Assembly: GCF_023073915.1 (NCBI RefSeq)
Contig: NZ_JADPKK010000013.1
Location: 124,001 to 188,000, forward strand
Direction: 5' to 3'
DNA from: Bradyrhizobium sp. 149
GTDB lineage: Bacteria; Pseudomonadota; Alphaproteobacteria; Rhizobiales; Xanthobacteraceae
Length of the DNA stretch: 64,000 bases
The notes beneath the pieces were generated by a model. That model saw nothing but the letters and a program-made list of their open reading frames with translations. It was not told the DNA's origin and searched no databases. The stretch's first letter is position 1; the number at the start of each line of letters is the position of its first letter. Below are positions 52,194-62,551 of the stretch, one piece after another. Made by a program: the position numbers and the translations under genes.

Positions 52194-53081
52194 TCACGCC
52201 GCCGCGATCTCGTGGTCGGCCATCAGTTCCAGTGCCCGCACCATCGCGGAGTGATCCCAGCCCTTGCCGCCATGCGCAGTGCAGGACGAGAACAACTGCT
52301 GCGCCACCGCCGTGCTCGGCAACGACAGGCCGAGCGCGCGAGCGCCTTCGAGCGCGAGGTTGAGATCCTTCTGGTGCAGCTCGATGCGGAAGCCGGGATC
52401 GAAATTGCGCTTCACCATGCGCTCACCATGCACTTCGAGAATCCGCGACGACGCAAAGCCACCCATCAAGGCCTGCCGCACCAGTGCCGGATCGGCGCCG
52501 GCTTTCGACGCGAACAGCAGCGCTTCGCTCACCGCCTCGATCGTCAACGCGACGATGATCTGGTTGGCGACCTTCGTGGTCTGGCCGTCGCCATTGGCGC
52601 CGACCCGGGTGACGTTCTTTCCCATGCGGTCGAAGATCGGCTTCATGGTGTTGAACGCGCGCTCGGGGCCACCGACCATGATGGTGAGGCTTGCGGCCTT
52701 GGCACCGACCTCCCCGCCCGAGACCGGTGCGTCGAGATAGTCCGCGCCGAGCGCCTCGATCTTCTTGGCGAACTCCTTGGTCGCCAGCGGCGAGATCGAG
52801 CTCATGTCGACTACGATCTTGCCCTTGGAGATGCCGCCCGCGACGCCGTCCTTGCCAAACAGCACGGCTTCCACATGCGGCGTATCCGGAACCATGATAA
52901 TGACCGCATCCGCCTCCTCCGCAACCTCCCTGCTTGACTTGCAGGCAACGCCGCCCGCTGCGATCAGCTCGGGCGCGACCGGCGCGACGTCATGCAGGAG
53001 AACGCGATGGCCTGCGGCCAGAAGATGGCCAGCCATCGGCCGCCCCATGGTGCCAAGTCCGATAAAGCCGATGTCGATCAT
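52194..53081 (-). CDS. glxR: Tartronate semialdehyde reductase (2-hydroxy-3-oxopropionate reductase)
   Basis: 295 residues, beta-hydroxyacid dehydrogenase family. N-terminal GFIGLGTMGRPMAGHL at 5-20, substrate-binding DAPVSGGEVGAKAASLTIMVGG near 118, and the catalytic lysine in TTKVANQIIVALTIEA near 165. It reduces tartronate semialdehyde to D-glycerate with NAD(P)H. The start at 53081 lies 11 bases after the hyi stop, giving the operon gcl-hyi-glxR. Confidence 0.93.
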   Translation of the reverse strand: MIDIGFIGLGTMGRPMAGHLLAAGHRVLLHDVAPVAPELIAAGGVACKSSREVAEEADAVIIMVPDTPHVEAVLFGKDGVAGGISKGKIVVDMSSISPLATKEFAKKIEALGADYLDAPVSGGEVGAKAASLTIMVGGPERAFNTMKPIFDRMGKNVTRVGANGDGQTTKVANQIIVALTIEAVSEALLFASKAGADPALVRQALMGGFASSRILEVHGERMVKRNFDPGFRIELHQKDLNLALEGARALGLSLPSTAVAQQLFSSCTAHGGKGWDHSAMVRALELMADHEIAAA

Positions 53082-53092
53082 GTCCGAATTCC

Positions 53093-53878
53093 TCAGGTCT
53101 CGAATGTTTGCGCGGCGTGCCAAGACAGGCCTTCCAGCGTCGTCGTGCGCGGCTTGTATTCGCAGCCGATCCAGCCGCGATAGCCGATCGCGTCGAGATG
53201 GCGGAACAGGAAGGGATAGTTGATCTCGCCGGTGCCGGGCTCATGGCGACCGGGATTGTCCGCGAGCTGGATGTGCGCGATCTGCGGGAGGTATGCCTGC
53301 ATGGTACGGGCGAGGTCGCCCTCCATGATCTGCATGTGATAGATGTCGTATTGGACGAACAGATTGTTCGAGCGCACTTCGGAGATCAACTGCACGGCCT
53401 GCTCGGTACCGTTGAGAAAAAAGCCGGGAATGTCGAGCGTGTTGATCGGCTCGACCAGAAGCTTGATGTTCTCCCGCGCCAGCGTCGAAGCGGCGAAGAG
53501 CAGATTCCCGACCAGCGTCTCGTTCAGCTCGCGCGGATCGGCGTCCACTGGCGCGATGCCGACGAGGCAGTTGAGCTGCTCGCAATCGAGCGCCTTGGCA
53601 TAGTCGATGGCGCGGAACACGCCGTCGCGGAATTCGGCGACGCGATCGGGCAGGATCGCGATGCCGCGCTCACCCGCGGCCCAGCTGCCGGCCGGCAGAT
53701 TGTGCAGCACCTGCGTCAGCCCATGGCCGTCGAGCTGCTCGCGCAAAAGCGCCTTGTCGAAATCGTAGGGGAAGAGGTACTCGACCCCGGAAAAGCCCGC
53801 CGCTTTGGCCGCAGCGAAGCGGTCCACGAACGGCATCTCGTTGAAGAGCATGGTGAGGTTGGCTGCGAATTTCGGCAT
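53093..53878 (-). CDS. hyi: Hydroxypyruvate isomerase
   Basis: 261 residues, TIM-barrel isomerase of the Hyi family: MPKFAANLTMLFNEMPFVDRF, FSGVEYLFPYDFDK, EPINTLDIPGFFLN (metal Glu), YDIYHMQIMEGDLA and PGTGEINYPFLF (second Glu). It interconverts hydroxypyruvate and tartronate semialdehyde. It sits between gcl and glxR with 11-base spacing each side. Confidence 0.94.
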   Translation of the reverse strand: MPKFAANLTMLFNEMPFVDRFAAAKAAGFSGVEYLFPYDFDKALLREQLDGHGLTQVLHNLPAGSWAAGERGIAILPDRVAEFRDGVFRAIDYAKALDCEQLNCLVGIAPVDADPRELNETLVGNLLFAASTLARENIKLLVEPINTLDIPGFFLNGTEQAVQLISEVRSNNLFVQYDIYHMQIMEGDLARTMQAYLPQIAHIQLADNPGRHEPGTGEINYPFLFRHLDAIGYRGWIGCEYKPRTTTLEGLSWHAAQTFET

Positions 53879-53889
53879 GATGCTGTCTC

Positions 53890-55680
<1,791 letters not shown>

Positions 55681-55797
55681 ATCGGACCTCGCTCGGTTGC
55701 ATTGGCTCGAGCGAGATCATCGGGCCAGCGAGGGCTGCACTCAACGAGATCGATTTTATTTTCCACGATGCGGCAGCCGCGGAAAAAACACGGCGCT

Positions 55798-55816
55798 CTC
55801 AACCGGTTAGGTTGAG
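55798..55816. terminator. Weak hairpin after adenine deaminase gene
   Basis: CTCAACC and GGTTGAG arms (7 bp) around GGTTA. In the direction of the minus-strand gene it is followed nine bases later by a run of six T. Possible terminator of ade upstream of the gcl promoter. Confidence 0.35.
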
Positions 55817-55832
55817 GCACGCGTGAAAGCGT

Positions 55833-57635
55833 TCACTCGAACAGCGGCGCCAGCTGCATCTGAGGCACCAGCACGAGGCCCTTGTCGGTGATGCGGATTT
55901 CGGGGATGACCGATAGCGGAATCAGATTGAAGCCCATGTAGGGGATGGTGCAGCCGGCTTCCGCCCACTCCTTCTTCAGCAGCTTGACCTGTTCGGCCAC
56001 CTCCGTGACGCGCTTGTCGGACAAGAGCCCAGCGATCGGCAGCGGGACCAGCGCCCTCACCTTGCCGTCGGCGACGACACAGACGGCGCCCTGATGCTCC
56101 TTGATGGCCGATATCGCCACCTGCATGTCGGCCTCATTGGTTCCGGCAACGATGATGTTGTGGCTGTCGTGGCCGACGCTGGAGGCCACCGCCCCGCGCT
56201 TCAGGCCAAAATCCTTCAGCAGCCCATAGGCGACATTGCCGGCCGATTTGCCATGGCGCTCGACCACCGTGACGAAGCACAGGCCGTAGCGGGCGAACAG
56301 CGACGGCCAGTCCTTTGCGGGCTCGATCGCGATCTTCTCGTGGATGAGCGTGATGCCCGGCAGCGCGGTCTTGATCGCGTTGACGGTACAGGCTTTCGCC
56401 GGTAGCTCCGGCGTCAGCTTGACCTTCTCGGGCAGCTTCACGGTCGCATAGGCCGCCTTCGGATATTGATAGCGCTGCGACAGTGCCTGATCGAGCTGCG
56501 GCGTGATCTTGCGGTTCTCGACCACCAGCTCGCCGCCATACCAGGTGCATTGCGGCTTCAGATTGTCGTCCATCAGCACCAGATCGGCGCGGCGCCCGCC
56601 GCCGAGCCCGCCGATATCGCTGTCCATGTTGAAGCGCGTAGCGCCGTGCAGCGAGCCCATCGACCAGGCCTGCTCCGGCGACATCCCCGCCTTCACCGCC
56701 TCCCGCACCACCCAGTCGAGACCGAACAGCAGAAGATCGTCGGCGTCGCGGTCGTCGGTGCACACGGCCGTGCGCTTGTGCGAAGCGCCGAGCTCGGTGA
56801 TGGTGCGGATCGCCTGCGGCAGCGAATGCCACGGCGTGGTCGGCGGTCCCCCGCGCAGGAACACCCAGACGCCGGCATCGAGCAAATCGTCGGCGATGTC
56901 GCGGTCGATCGCCTCATGGGTATCGGTGACACCGGACGCCGCATAGGCCGCAACGAACTCGCGGCCATAGACATGGCCGGACACCGGCCGCCCGCGCTTC
57001 AGGGCGGCGGCGAGGATGGCGTGGCTTCGCTCGTCGCCCGTGGTGACGGGCACGAAATCCATCTTCTCGCCGAGCCCAACGGCTTCGGGCCAGCGGTCGA
57101 ACAGGCCGGCGATCTTGTCCGGGGTGAGGTCGCCGCCCGCGGTCTCCAGTTCCGCCGAGGTCGCAGGCACCGTACTCGGCACCGTCAGGAAGATTGAAAG
57201 CGGCGCCTCGCGCGCGTCCTCCAGCATCGCCTCGACGCCGGCGACGTCCATCACGTTGCCGATCTCGTGGCTGTCGCAGAAGATCGTGGTGGTGCCATTG
57301 AGCAGTGCCGCCTCGGCATAGGCGCAGGCCGTCACCATCGAGGATTCGATGTGGATGTGCGGATCGACGAGCCCCGGCGCGATGATGCCGCCGGCCGCGT
57401 CGTAAACCGCAACATCGCTCCACACCTTCTTGGCCGCGCCGGCCGGCTTCACCGCAACGATCCGCCCGCCGGTGATCCAGACCTCGCGGTTCGCGTGAAT
57501 GCGCTCCGAATAGGTCGAGAGCACCCGCGCGCCGGTGAGGACGAGATCCGGCGCGACACGCGCCGAGGCCACATCGGCGAGACGCCGGGTCATCGAATGC
57601 AGCGGTGCGACGGCGAAGCGGGTAAGTCTGGTCAT
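55833..57635 (-). CDS. ade: Adenine deaminase
   Basis: 600 residues, amidohydrolase family. Metal and substrate motifs are [12 protein letters not shown] near 92, [12 protein letters not shown] near 120, [10 protein letters not shown] near 210 (sequence SGHVYGREF), [10 protein letters not shown] and [11 protein letters not shown] near 290. It converts adenine to hypoxanthine and ammonia. The length matches E. coli Ade (588). It lies upstream of gcl in the same direction with a 152-base gap, so a link through purine breakdown to glyoxylate is plausible but unproven. Confidence 0.95.
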   Translation of the reverse strand: MTRLTRFAVAPLHSMTRRLADVASARVAPDLVLTGARVLSTYSERIHANREVWITGGRIVAVKPAGAAKKVWSDVAVYDAAGGIIAPGLVDPHIHIESSMVTACAYAEAALLNGTTTIFCDSHEIGNVMDVAGVEAMLEDAREAPLSIFLTVPSTVPATSAELETAGGDLTPDKIAGLFDRWPEAVGLGEKMDFVPVTTGDERSHAILAAALKRGRPVSGHVYGREFVAAYAASGVTDTHEAIDRDIADDLLDAGVWVFLRGGPPTTPWHSLPQAIRTITELGASHKRTAVCTDDRDADDLLLFGLDWVVREAVKAGMSPEQAWSMGSLHGATRFNMDSDIGGLGGGRRADLVLMDDNLKPQCTWYGGELVVENRKITPQLDQALSQRYQYPKAAYATVKLPEKVKLTPELPAKACTVNAIKTALPGITLIHEKIAIEPAKDWPSLFARYGLCFVTVVERHGKSAGNVAYGLLKDFGLKRGAVASSVGHDSHNIIVAGTNEADMQVAISAIKEHQGAVCVVADGKVRALVPLPIAGLLSDKRVTEVAEQVKLLKKEWAEAGCTIPYMGFNLIPLSVIPEIRITDKGLVLVPQMQLAPLFE

Positions 57636-57720
57636 CTGGACCCTCGCGTGGCGTTACGGCCCTGCGATGGTTACGCCCTGCGCCGGACCGGGCAAGCTCA
57701 AATATAACGGCACGCCCTGC

Positions 57721-58521
57721 TTACGCCTTAGGCGGCGAACCGCCGGCCGCCCCTGATCTTGCAGGTCTGCGCGAGTTCCGTCGTCTCGGGGCCAGTTCGG
57801 CAGCAGGCTTGACCCGAATCCGCATCGACCTCCCCTTCGACTCGTCGATCTCGAAGGAATTTGTCTTTCGCACGAGGTCACTCAGCTTGCGGAAGCCGAA
57901 CGTTCTCGGATCGAAATCGGACGCGAGATTGGCAAGCTGGCGGCCGACTTCCCCGAGCGTCACCCAGCCGTCCTCGCTCTCCATCTGGGTGATGACCTTC
58001 TTGATGATGGGAGTCGCGGCATCAAGCGGCTGAAGCGACGTTGATCTCGAGGCGGCGTCCTGGGTGTTCGCCGGGGCGGCAAGCAGGTTCTCCGTGTAGA
58101 CGAACCTTCGGCAGGCCTGCCGGAAGCTCTCCGGCGTCTTCTGTTCGCCGAACCCAAAGACATCGATGCCCTGCTCCCGGATCCGGGCGGCGAGACGGGT
58201 AAAATCGCTGTCCGACGACACCAGGCAAAAGCCATCGAATCGGCCGCTGTGAAGCAGGTCCATCGCGTCGATCACCAGAGTTATGTCCGAGGCATTCTTT
58301 CCCGTCGTATAGGCGAACTGCTGCTGCGGGATGATGGCGTGTTTGGACAGGATGTCGGCCCAGCCCCTGGACCTGGCATTGGAGAAGTCGCCGTAGATGC
58401 GGCGAACGCTGGCCTCGCCAATCTTGGCAATCTCTTCGAACAACCCATCCGCGATCTTTGCCGAGGCATTGTCGGCATCGATCAGGACAGCGAGACGGGG
58501 CGAACGGAGCTCTGACGGCAT
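57721..58521 (-). CDS. NYN-domain (PIN-like) protein with OST-HTH/LOTUS domain
   Basis: 266 residues. N-terminal NYN domain: LAVLIDADNASAKIADGLFEE, GKNASDITLVIDAMDLL and GFCLVSSDSDFTRLAARIREQG place the acidic residues of a PIN-like nuclease. From about 165 to 240 an OST-HTH/LOTUS-like winged helix (GWVTLGEVGRQLANLASDFDPRTFGFRKLSDLV) follows, and the tail is basic. The combination suggests a metal-dependent RNase or RNA-binding protein. The ATG at 58521 has GGGGA six bases before it. Confidence 0.88.
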   Translation of the reverse strand: MPSELRSPRLAVLIDADNASAKIADGLFEEIAKIGEASVRRIYGDFSNARSRGWADILSKHAIIPQQQFAYTTGKNASDITLVIDAMDLLHSGRFDGFCLVSSDSDFTRLAARIREQGIDVFGFGEQKTPESFRQACRRFVYTENLLAAPANTQDAASRSTSLQPLDAATPIIKKVITQMESEDGWVTLGEVGRQLANLASDFDPRTFGFRKLSDLVRKTNSFEIDESKGRSMRIRVKPAAELAPRRRNSRRPARSGAAGGSPPKA

Positions 58522-58573
58522 GACTTTCCCCACGAGATGGACCTAGCATTAGAAGACGCTCGCGTCGGGATGG

Positions 58574-60076
58574 CTAGTCCTCGTTCGCCTTGAAGCGTCC
58601 CATCCCTTTCAGCACGAAGGGTGCCAGCAGCGCGATCAACGCCAGCGCAAGCAGCGTCGCCGAGATCGGGCTCTGGAGCAGCGTCATGGGATCGCCGAGA
58701 CTGATCGCGAGCGCGCGACGCAGCTGGCTCTCGGCGATCGGGCCGAGAATCAGGCCGACGACGACGGGCGCAATCGGAAAATCGAACCGCCGCATCAGGA
58801 AGCCGAGCACCCCGAAGCCGGCCAGCATCGACAATTCGACGATCGACGGCTTTGCGGCGATGGTGCCCATGGTCGCGAAGACGAGGATGCCGGCATAGAG
58901 CCACGGCTGCGGGATCGCGAGCAGCCGCACCCACAGGCCAACCAGCGGCAGATTAAGCACCAGCAGCATCACATTGGCGATGAAGAGACTGGCGATCAAG
59001 CCCCACACCAGGTCGGGCCTCTCGGCGAACAGCAGCGGCCCCGGGTTGAGGCCGTATTGCTGGAAGCCCGCCAGCATCATCGCGGCCGTTGCCGAGGTCG
59101 GCAGCCCAAGCGTCAGGAGCGGCACCAGCGTGCCGGCGGCGGAGGCATTATTGGCGGCTTCCGGTCCCGCGACGCCTTCGATCGCGCCCTTGCCGAATTC
59201 TTCCGGGTACTTGGTCAGCCGTTTCTCGGTCGAATAGGACAGGAAGGTCGGGATCTCCGCGCCGCCTGCCGGAAGCGCGCCGATCGGGAAGCCAAACATG
59301 GTGCCACGCAGCCACGGCTTCCACGAGCGCTTCCAGTCTTCCTTGGTCATCCACAGCGAGCCGCGCACCGGCTCGAGCTTCTCCTCCGAGTGGTGGCGGC
59401 GCGATGCGACGTAGAGCGCTTCGCCCAGCGCGAACAGGCCGACGGCGAGCGTCGTCACCTCGACGCCATCGAGCAGCTCGGGGACGCCGAACGCAAGCCG
59501 CGCCTGCCCGGTCAACTTATCGATTCCGACCAGGCCGAGCGTCAGGCCAATGAACAGGCTGGTCAGGCCGCGGATCGGTGAATCTCCGAAAGTTGCCGAC
59601 ACCGTCACGAAGGCGACGCACATCAGCGCAAAGTAATCTTCTGGGCCAAAGCGCACGGCGAAATCGACCAGCCACGGCGCGAGAAAGGCCAGTCCGATGG
59701 TGGCGATGGTGCCGGCGACGAAGGAGCCGATCGCGGATGTCGCAAGTGCCGGCCCTCCGCGGCCGGCCTTGGCCATCTTGTTGCCTTCGAGCGCGGTCGC
59801 CATCGATGCGCTCTCGCCGGGCGTGTTGATCAAGATCGCCGTGGTCGATCCGCCATACATGCCGCCGTAATAGATGCCGGCAAACATGATCAGCGAGCCG
59901 CCGGGATCGAGCTTGTACGTCACCGGCAGCAGCAGCGCGACCGTCAATGCCGGACCGATGCCGGGCAGCACGCCCACGGCCGTGCCGAGGAACACGCCGA
60001 TCAGGGCATACAGCAGATTCATCGGCTGGACGGCGACCGCCATGCCATGCGCCAGCGCGGCAAAGGTGTCCATCAC
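58574..60076 (-). CDS. tctA: Tripartite tricarboxylate transporter, large membrane subunit TctA
   Basis: 500 residues with about eleven or twelve hydrophobic segments. Family signatures are [17 protein letters not shown] near 38 and [34 protein letters not shown] near 70, plus [14 protein letters not shown] and the C-terminal half repeat. It uses the ion gradient to import a carboxylate delivered by the TctC-type binding protein. It overlaps tctB by four bases. Confidence 0.93.
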   Translation of the reverse strand: MMDTFAALAHGMAVAVQPMNLLYALIGVFLGTAVGVLPGIGPALTVALLLPVTYKLDPGGSLIMFAGIYYGGMYGGSTTAILINTPGESASMATALEGNKMAKAGRGGPALATSAIGSFVAGTIATIGLAFLAPWLVDFAVRFGPEDYFALMCVAFVTVSATFGDSPIRGLTSLFIGLTLGLVGIDKLTGQARLAFGVPELLDGVEVTTLAVGLFALGEALYVASRRHHSEEKLEPVRGSLWMTKEDWKRSWKPWLRGTMFGFPIGALPAGGAEIPTFLSYSTEKRLTKYPEEFGKGAIEGVAGPEAANNASAAGTLVPLLTLGLPTSATAAMMLAGFQQYGLNPGPLLFAERPDLVWGLIASLFIANVMLLVLNLPLVGLWVRLLAIPQPWLYAGILVFATMGTIAAKPSIVELSMLAGFGVLGFLMRRFDFPIAPVVVGLILGPIAESQLRRALAISLGDPMTLLQSPISATLLALALIALLAPFVLKGMGRFKANED

Positions 60077-60558
60077 AGCAGGCGCTCCAAGGGGCCGGTC
60101 GGAAGGCTCAGCGTCAGCAACCGATCGAATGCGAGATAGATCAGGGTCGACATCACGATCGCGATGATGGAGTCGACGACGATGGCCCGGCGCCCGAATG
60201 CCGCCGATGTGGTGACGAACAGCGCGGACGTGGCCAGGATGAAGCCGCCGCCGAAGCCGATGATCCCGATCAGCAGCGCAAGTCCAACGAGGATCAAAAC
60301 CACAGGCACGGGATCGGCGCTTTCGCGCGCCGGCAGGTTACCGCGCAACGCCTCAATGAAATTGCCGATCGCGAGCAGCGCGAGGCCGGAGGCGATCACG
60401 ACCGGCATGGCTTCCGGCCCCATCCCGTACATCGCGGTGGATTGCAGGCCGCGCGCGTCCCAGACCAGTACCGCGGCGAGACCTGCGAGCAACGCGGCGA
60501 TGACGATGCCGGCGCGGTCGACACGCCGCCGCGGCTGGACGGGATCGCCTGCGGTCAC
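60073..60558 (-). CDS. tctB: Tripartite tricarboxylate transporter, small membrane subunit TctB
   Basis: 161 residues with four predicted membrane segments ([70 protein letters not shown]). Such TctB proteins are weakly conserved, so the call rests on size, topology and position between tctC and tctA. GTG start at 60558 overlaps the tctC stop. Confidence 0.85.
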   Translation of the reverse strand: MTAGDPVQPRRRVDRAGIVIAALLAGLAAVLVWDARGLQSTAMYGMGPEAMPVVIASGLALLAIGNFIEALRGNLPARESADPVPVVLILVGLALLIGIIGFGGGFILATSALFVTTSAAFGRRAIVVDSIIAIVMSTLIYLAFDRLLTLSLPTGPLERLL

Positions 60559-61523
60559 GACTTGACCAGGCCGACTGATCTGAGCACGTCGGTGACGCGG
60601 ACCGTTTCCTTCTTCAGGAAGTCGGCGAAGTCGTCGCCGCCGAGATAGGCGTCCTCCCAGCCCTTCTGCTTGAGGATCTCCTTCCAGGCATCCGATTTCA
60701 CCATCTTCTCGACCGCATCGCTCAACGTCTTGCGCTGTTCCGGCGTGATGCCGGGAGGCGCGACCACCGAGCGCCAGTTGGCAATCACGAGGTCGATGCC
60801 CTGCTCCTTGAAGGTCGGGATGTCGCTGCCTGGGATGCGCTTCTCCGAGGTCACACCGATCGCCCGCAGCTTGCCGGACTTGATTTGCCCATCGTATTCG
60901 CTGAGACCCGAAATGCCGGCGGTGACCTTGGCGCCGAGGATGGCAGCCAGCGACTCGCCGCCACCGGAGAACGGGATGTAGTTGATCTTCTTCGCATCGG
61001 CTCCGACGGCGCCCGCGAACAACGCCGCCATGACATGGTCGACACCGCCGGCCGAGCCACCGGCGAAGGTGACCTTGGCGATATCCGCCTTCACCGCGGC
61101 GGCGAGATCCTGCGCAGTTTTGATTGGCGAATTCGCCGGCACCACGATGACCTGTATTTCCTCGGTGAGGCGCGCGATCGGCGTCACCTGCTCGAGCGTC
61201 ACCGGCGATTTGTTCATGGCGAGCGCGCCCACCATGACGAAGCCGTTGACCATCAACTGGTTGCCATCGCCTTTGGCGCCGTTGACGAACTGGGCGATGC
61301 CGACGCTGCCGCCTGCGCCGGGAACGTTGGTGACCTGCACGCTGCGGGCGACGCCCGCGGCAACCAGCGCTTGCTGCATCGAGCGCGCGGTCTGGTCCCA
61401 GCCGCCGCCCGGTGCCGCCGGCGCCATCAGCTTGAGCTCCAGTTGCTGGGCAAAGGACGGTGTTGCTGCGACGAGGGTCAGCGCGACGGCTGCGCCGAAA
61501 AGGCGCGCGGGAAATTGAAACAT
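60555..61523 (-). CDS. tctC: Tripartite tricarboxylate transporter substrate-binding protein (TctC/Bug family)
   Basis: 322 residues from ATG 61523, preceded by GGAG at ten bases. Signal peptide MFQFPARLFGAAVALTLVAA ends at SFA. The mature protein has MAPAAPGGGWDQTARSMQQAL and VTNVPGAGGSVGIAQFV, the Bug-family carboxylate-binding pattern, and GGVDHVMAALFAGAVG. The ligand is a di- or tricarboxylate or another acid and cannot be read from sequence. Confidence 0.92.
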   Translation of the reverse strand: MFQFPARLFGAAVALTLVAATPSFAQQLELKLMAPAAPGGGWDQTARSMQQALVAAGVARSVQVTNVPGAGGSVGIAQFVNGAKGDGNQLMVNGFVMVGALAMNKSPVTLEQVTPIARLTEEIQVIVVPANSPIKTAQDLAAAVKADIAKVTFAGGSAGGVDHVMAALFAGAVGADAKKINYIPFSGGGESLAAILGAKVTAGISGLSEYDGQIKSGKLRAIGVTSEKRIPGSDIPTFKEQGIDLVIANWRSVVAPPGITPEQRKTLSDAVEKMVKSDAWKEILKQKGWEDAYLGGDDFADFLKKETVRVTDVLRSVGLVKS

Positions 61524-61638
61524 CAGGGCATTCTCCAGGCTCATGCGGACGTCGTTGATCACTGCCGCATTGTGTCGTTTGGTCGCATATCAGCCAAAAC
61601 GGCCGATGCTGTCCAGTGACATCCCCCGCGAGGCCTGG

Positions 61639-62472
61639 TTAGCGGGGCGTCGGGATCACCCCGCCTAGCGCAGCTGTCAGTTCGGCGGCGACATCCCGCA
61701 CGATCTGCCCGATTTCCGGCAACCTCTGGTCGGTCAGCCGAGTGGTCATGCCGGACACCGAAATCGCCGCGAGCGGCTCGGCGCAGTCGTTATAGACGAC
61801 CGCGGCAACACAGCGCAGGCCCATGGAGGCCTCTTCGTCGTCAAGGGCGTAGCCATGCTTGCGGATTCTTTCGAGCTCCTTGAACAGGTCGCTCGGCCGC
61901 ACGATCGATTTCTCGGTCATGCGGGGCATGCCGTGGTGGCGGATGACCGCGCCGACGTCCTCGTCCGAATAGGTCGCGAGTACCGCCTTGCCGACGCCGG
62001 AGGTTACCATCGGGACGCGGCCACCGACCTGGGTCAGGGAGCGCATGATCTCGCGGCTCTCCATGCGGGTCAGCACGATGATGAACTCGTCGTCGACGAC
62101 GGCGAGATTGGCGGTCTCGCGGGTGAGATCGCGCAGCTTCCGGAGGTAGGGAATCGCCTGCGTGGAGAAATTGCGGCTCCGCGCAAAACTCGCGCCCACC
62201 GTGAAGCTGCGCACGCCGACGTGCCATTTGGATTCGGCGCGGTCGAACTGCACGAAGCGGCGGCTTTCCAGCGTCGCCAGCAGGCGGTGCACGGTGGAGG
62301 CCGACAGACCAGTGCGGACGGCGAGATCGCTGAGGCGATAGCCTACGTCGTCCTCGGCCAGCGTCTCGAGGATCGACAGCGCGCGGTCCACGGATTGCAC
62401 GCCGCCGTCGCGGTCGGCCTCCGATGATGATCGAGGCTCGAGCGATTTGCGCCGGATCACGTTCTTGCCCAT
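61639..62472 (-). CDS. IclR-family transcriptional regulator
   Basis: 277 residues from ATG 62472 (MGKNVIRRKSLEPRSS). Winged helix near 30-85 (VQSVDRALSILETLAEDD; LSDLAVRTGLSASTVHRLLATL) and IclR effector domain near 105-265 (SGVGKAVLATYSDEDV; LDDEEASMGLRCVAAVVYND). It lies between the CoA-ligase-like gene and tctC and probably controls the transporter and neighbouring acid metabolism (inference). Confidence 0.92.
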   Translation of the reverse strand: MGKNVIRRKSLEPRSSSEADRDGGVQSVDRALSILETLAEDDVGYRLSDLAVRTGLSASTVHRLLATLESRRFVQFDRAESKWHVGVRSFTVGASFARSRNFSTQAIPYLRKLRDLTRETANLAVVDDEFIIVLTRMESREIMRSLTQVGGRVPMVTSGVGKAVLATYSDEDVGAVIRHHGMPRMTEKSIVRPSDLFKELERIRKHGYALDDEEASMGLRCVAAVVYNDCAEPLAAISVSGMTTRLTDQRLPEIGQIVRDVAAELTAALGGVIPTPR

Positions 62473-62489
62473 CGCGACCTGACTGTTCT

Positions 62490-62541
62490 CACCTCTCCCC
62501 GCAGCCGCCAACGCTTCGGCTGACAAGCGCGGGAAGAGGTG
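62490..62541. repeat. Nested inverted repeat after CoA-ligase-like gene
   Basis: Outer arms CACCTCTCCCCGC and GCGGGAAGAGGTG enclose an inner pair CAGCCG/CGGCTG. The structure lies between the CoA-ligase-like stop and the IclR start, so it may terminate transcription between them or be another dispersed repeat. Confidence 0.6.
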
Positions 62542-62551
62542 AAGGTGCGGC

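Noticed and set aside
55759..55786. TTTTCC-N16-GGAAAA dyad upstream of gcl as IclR operator
   Set aside because: Spacing is wide and simple A/T tracts form the arms; no second copy before tctC was seen.
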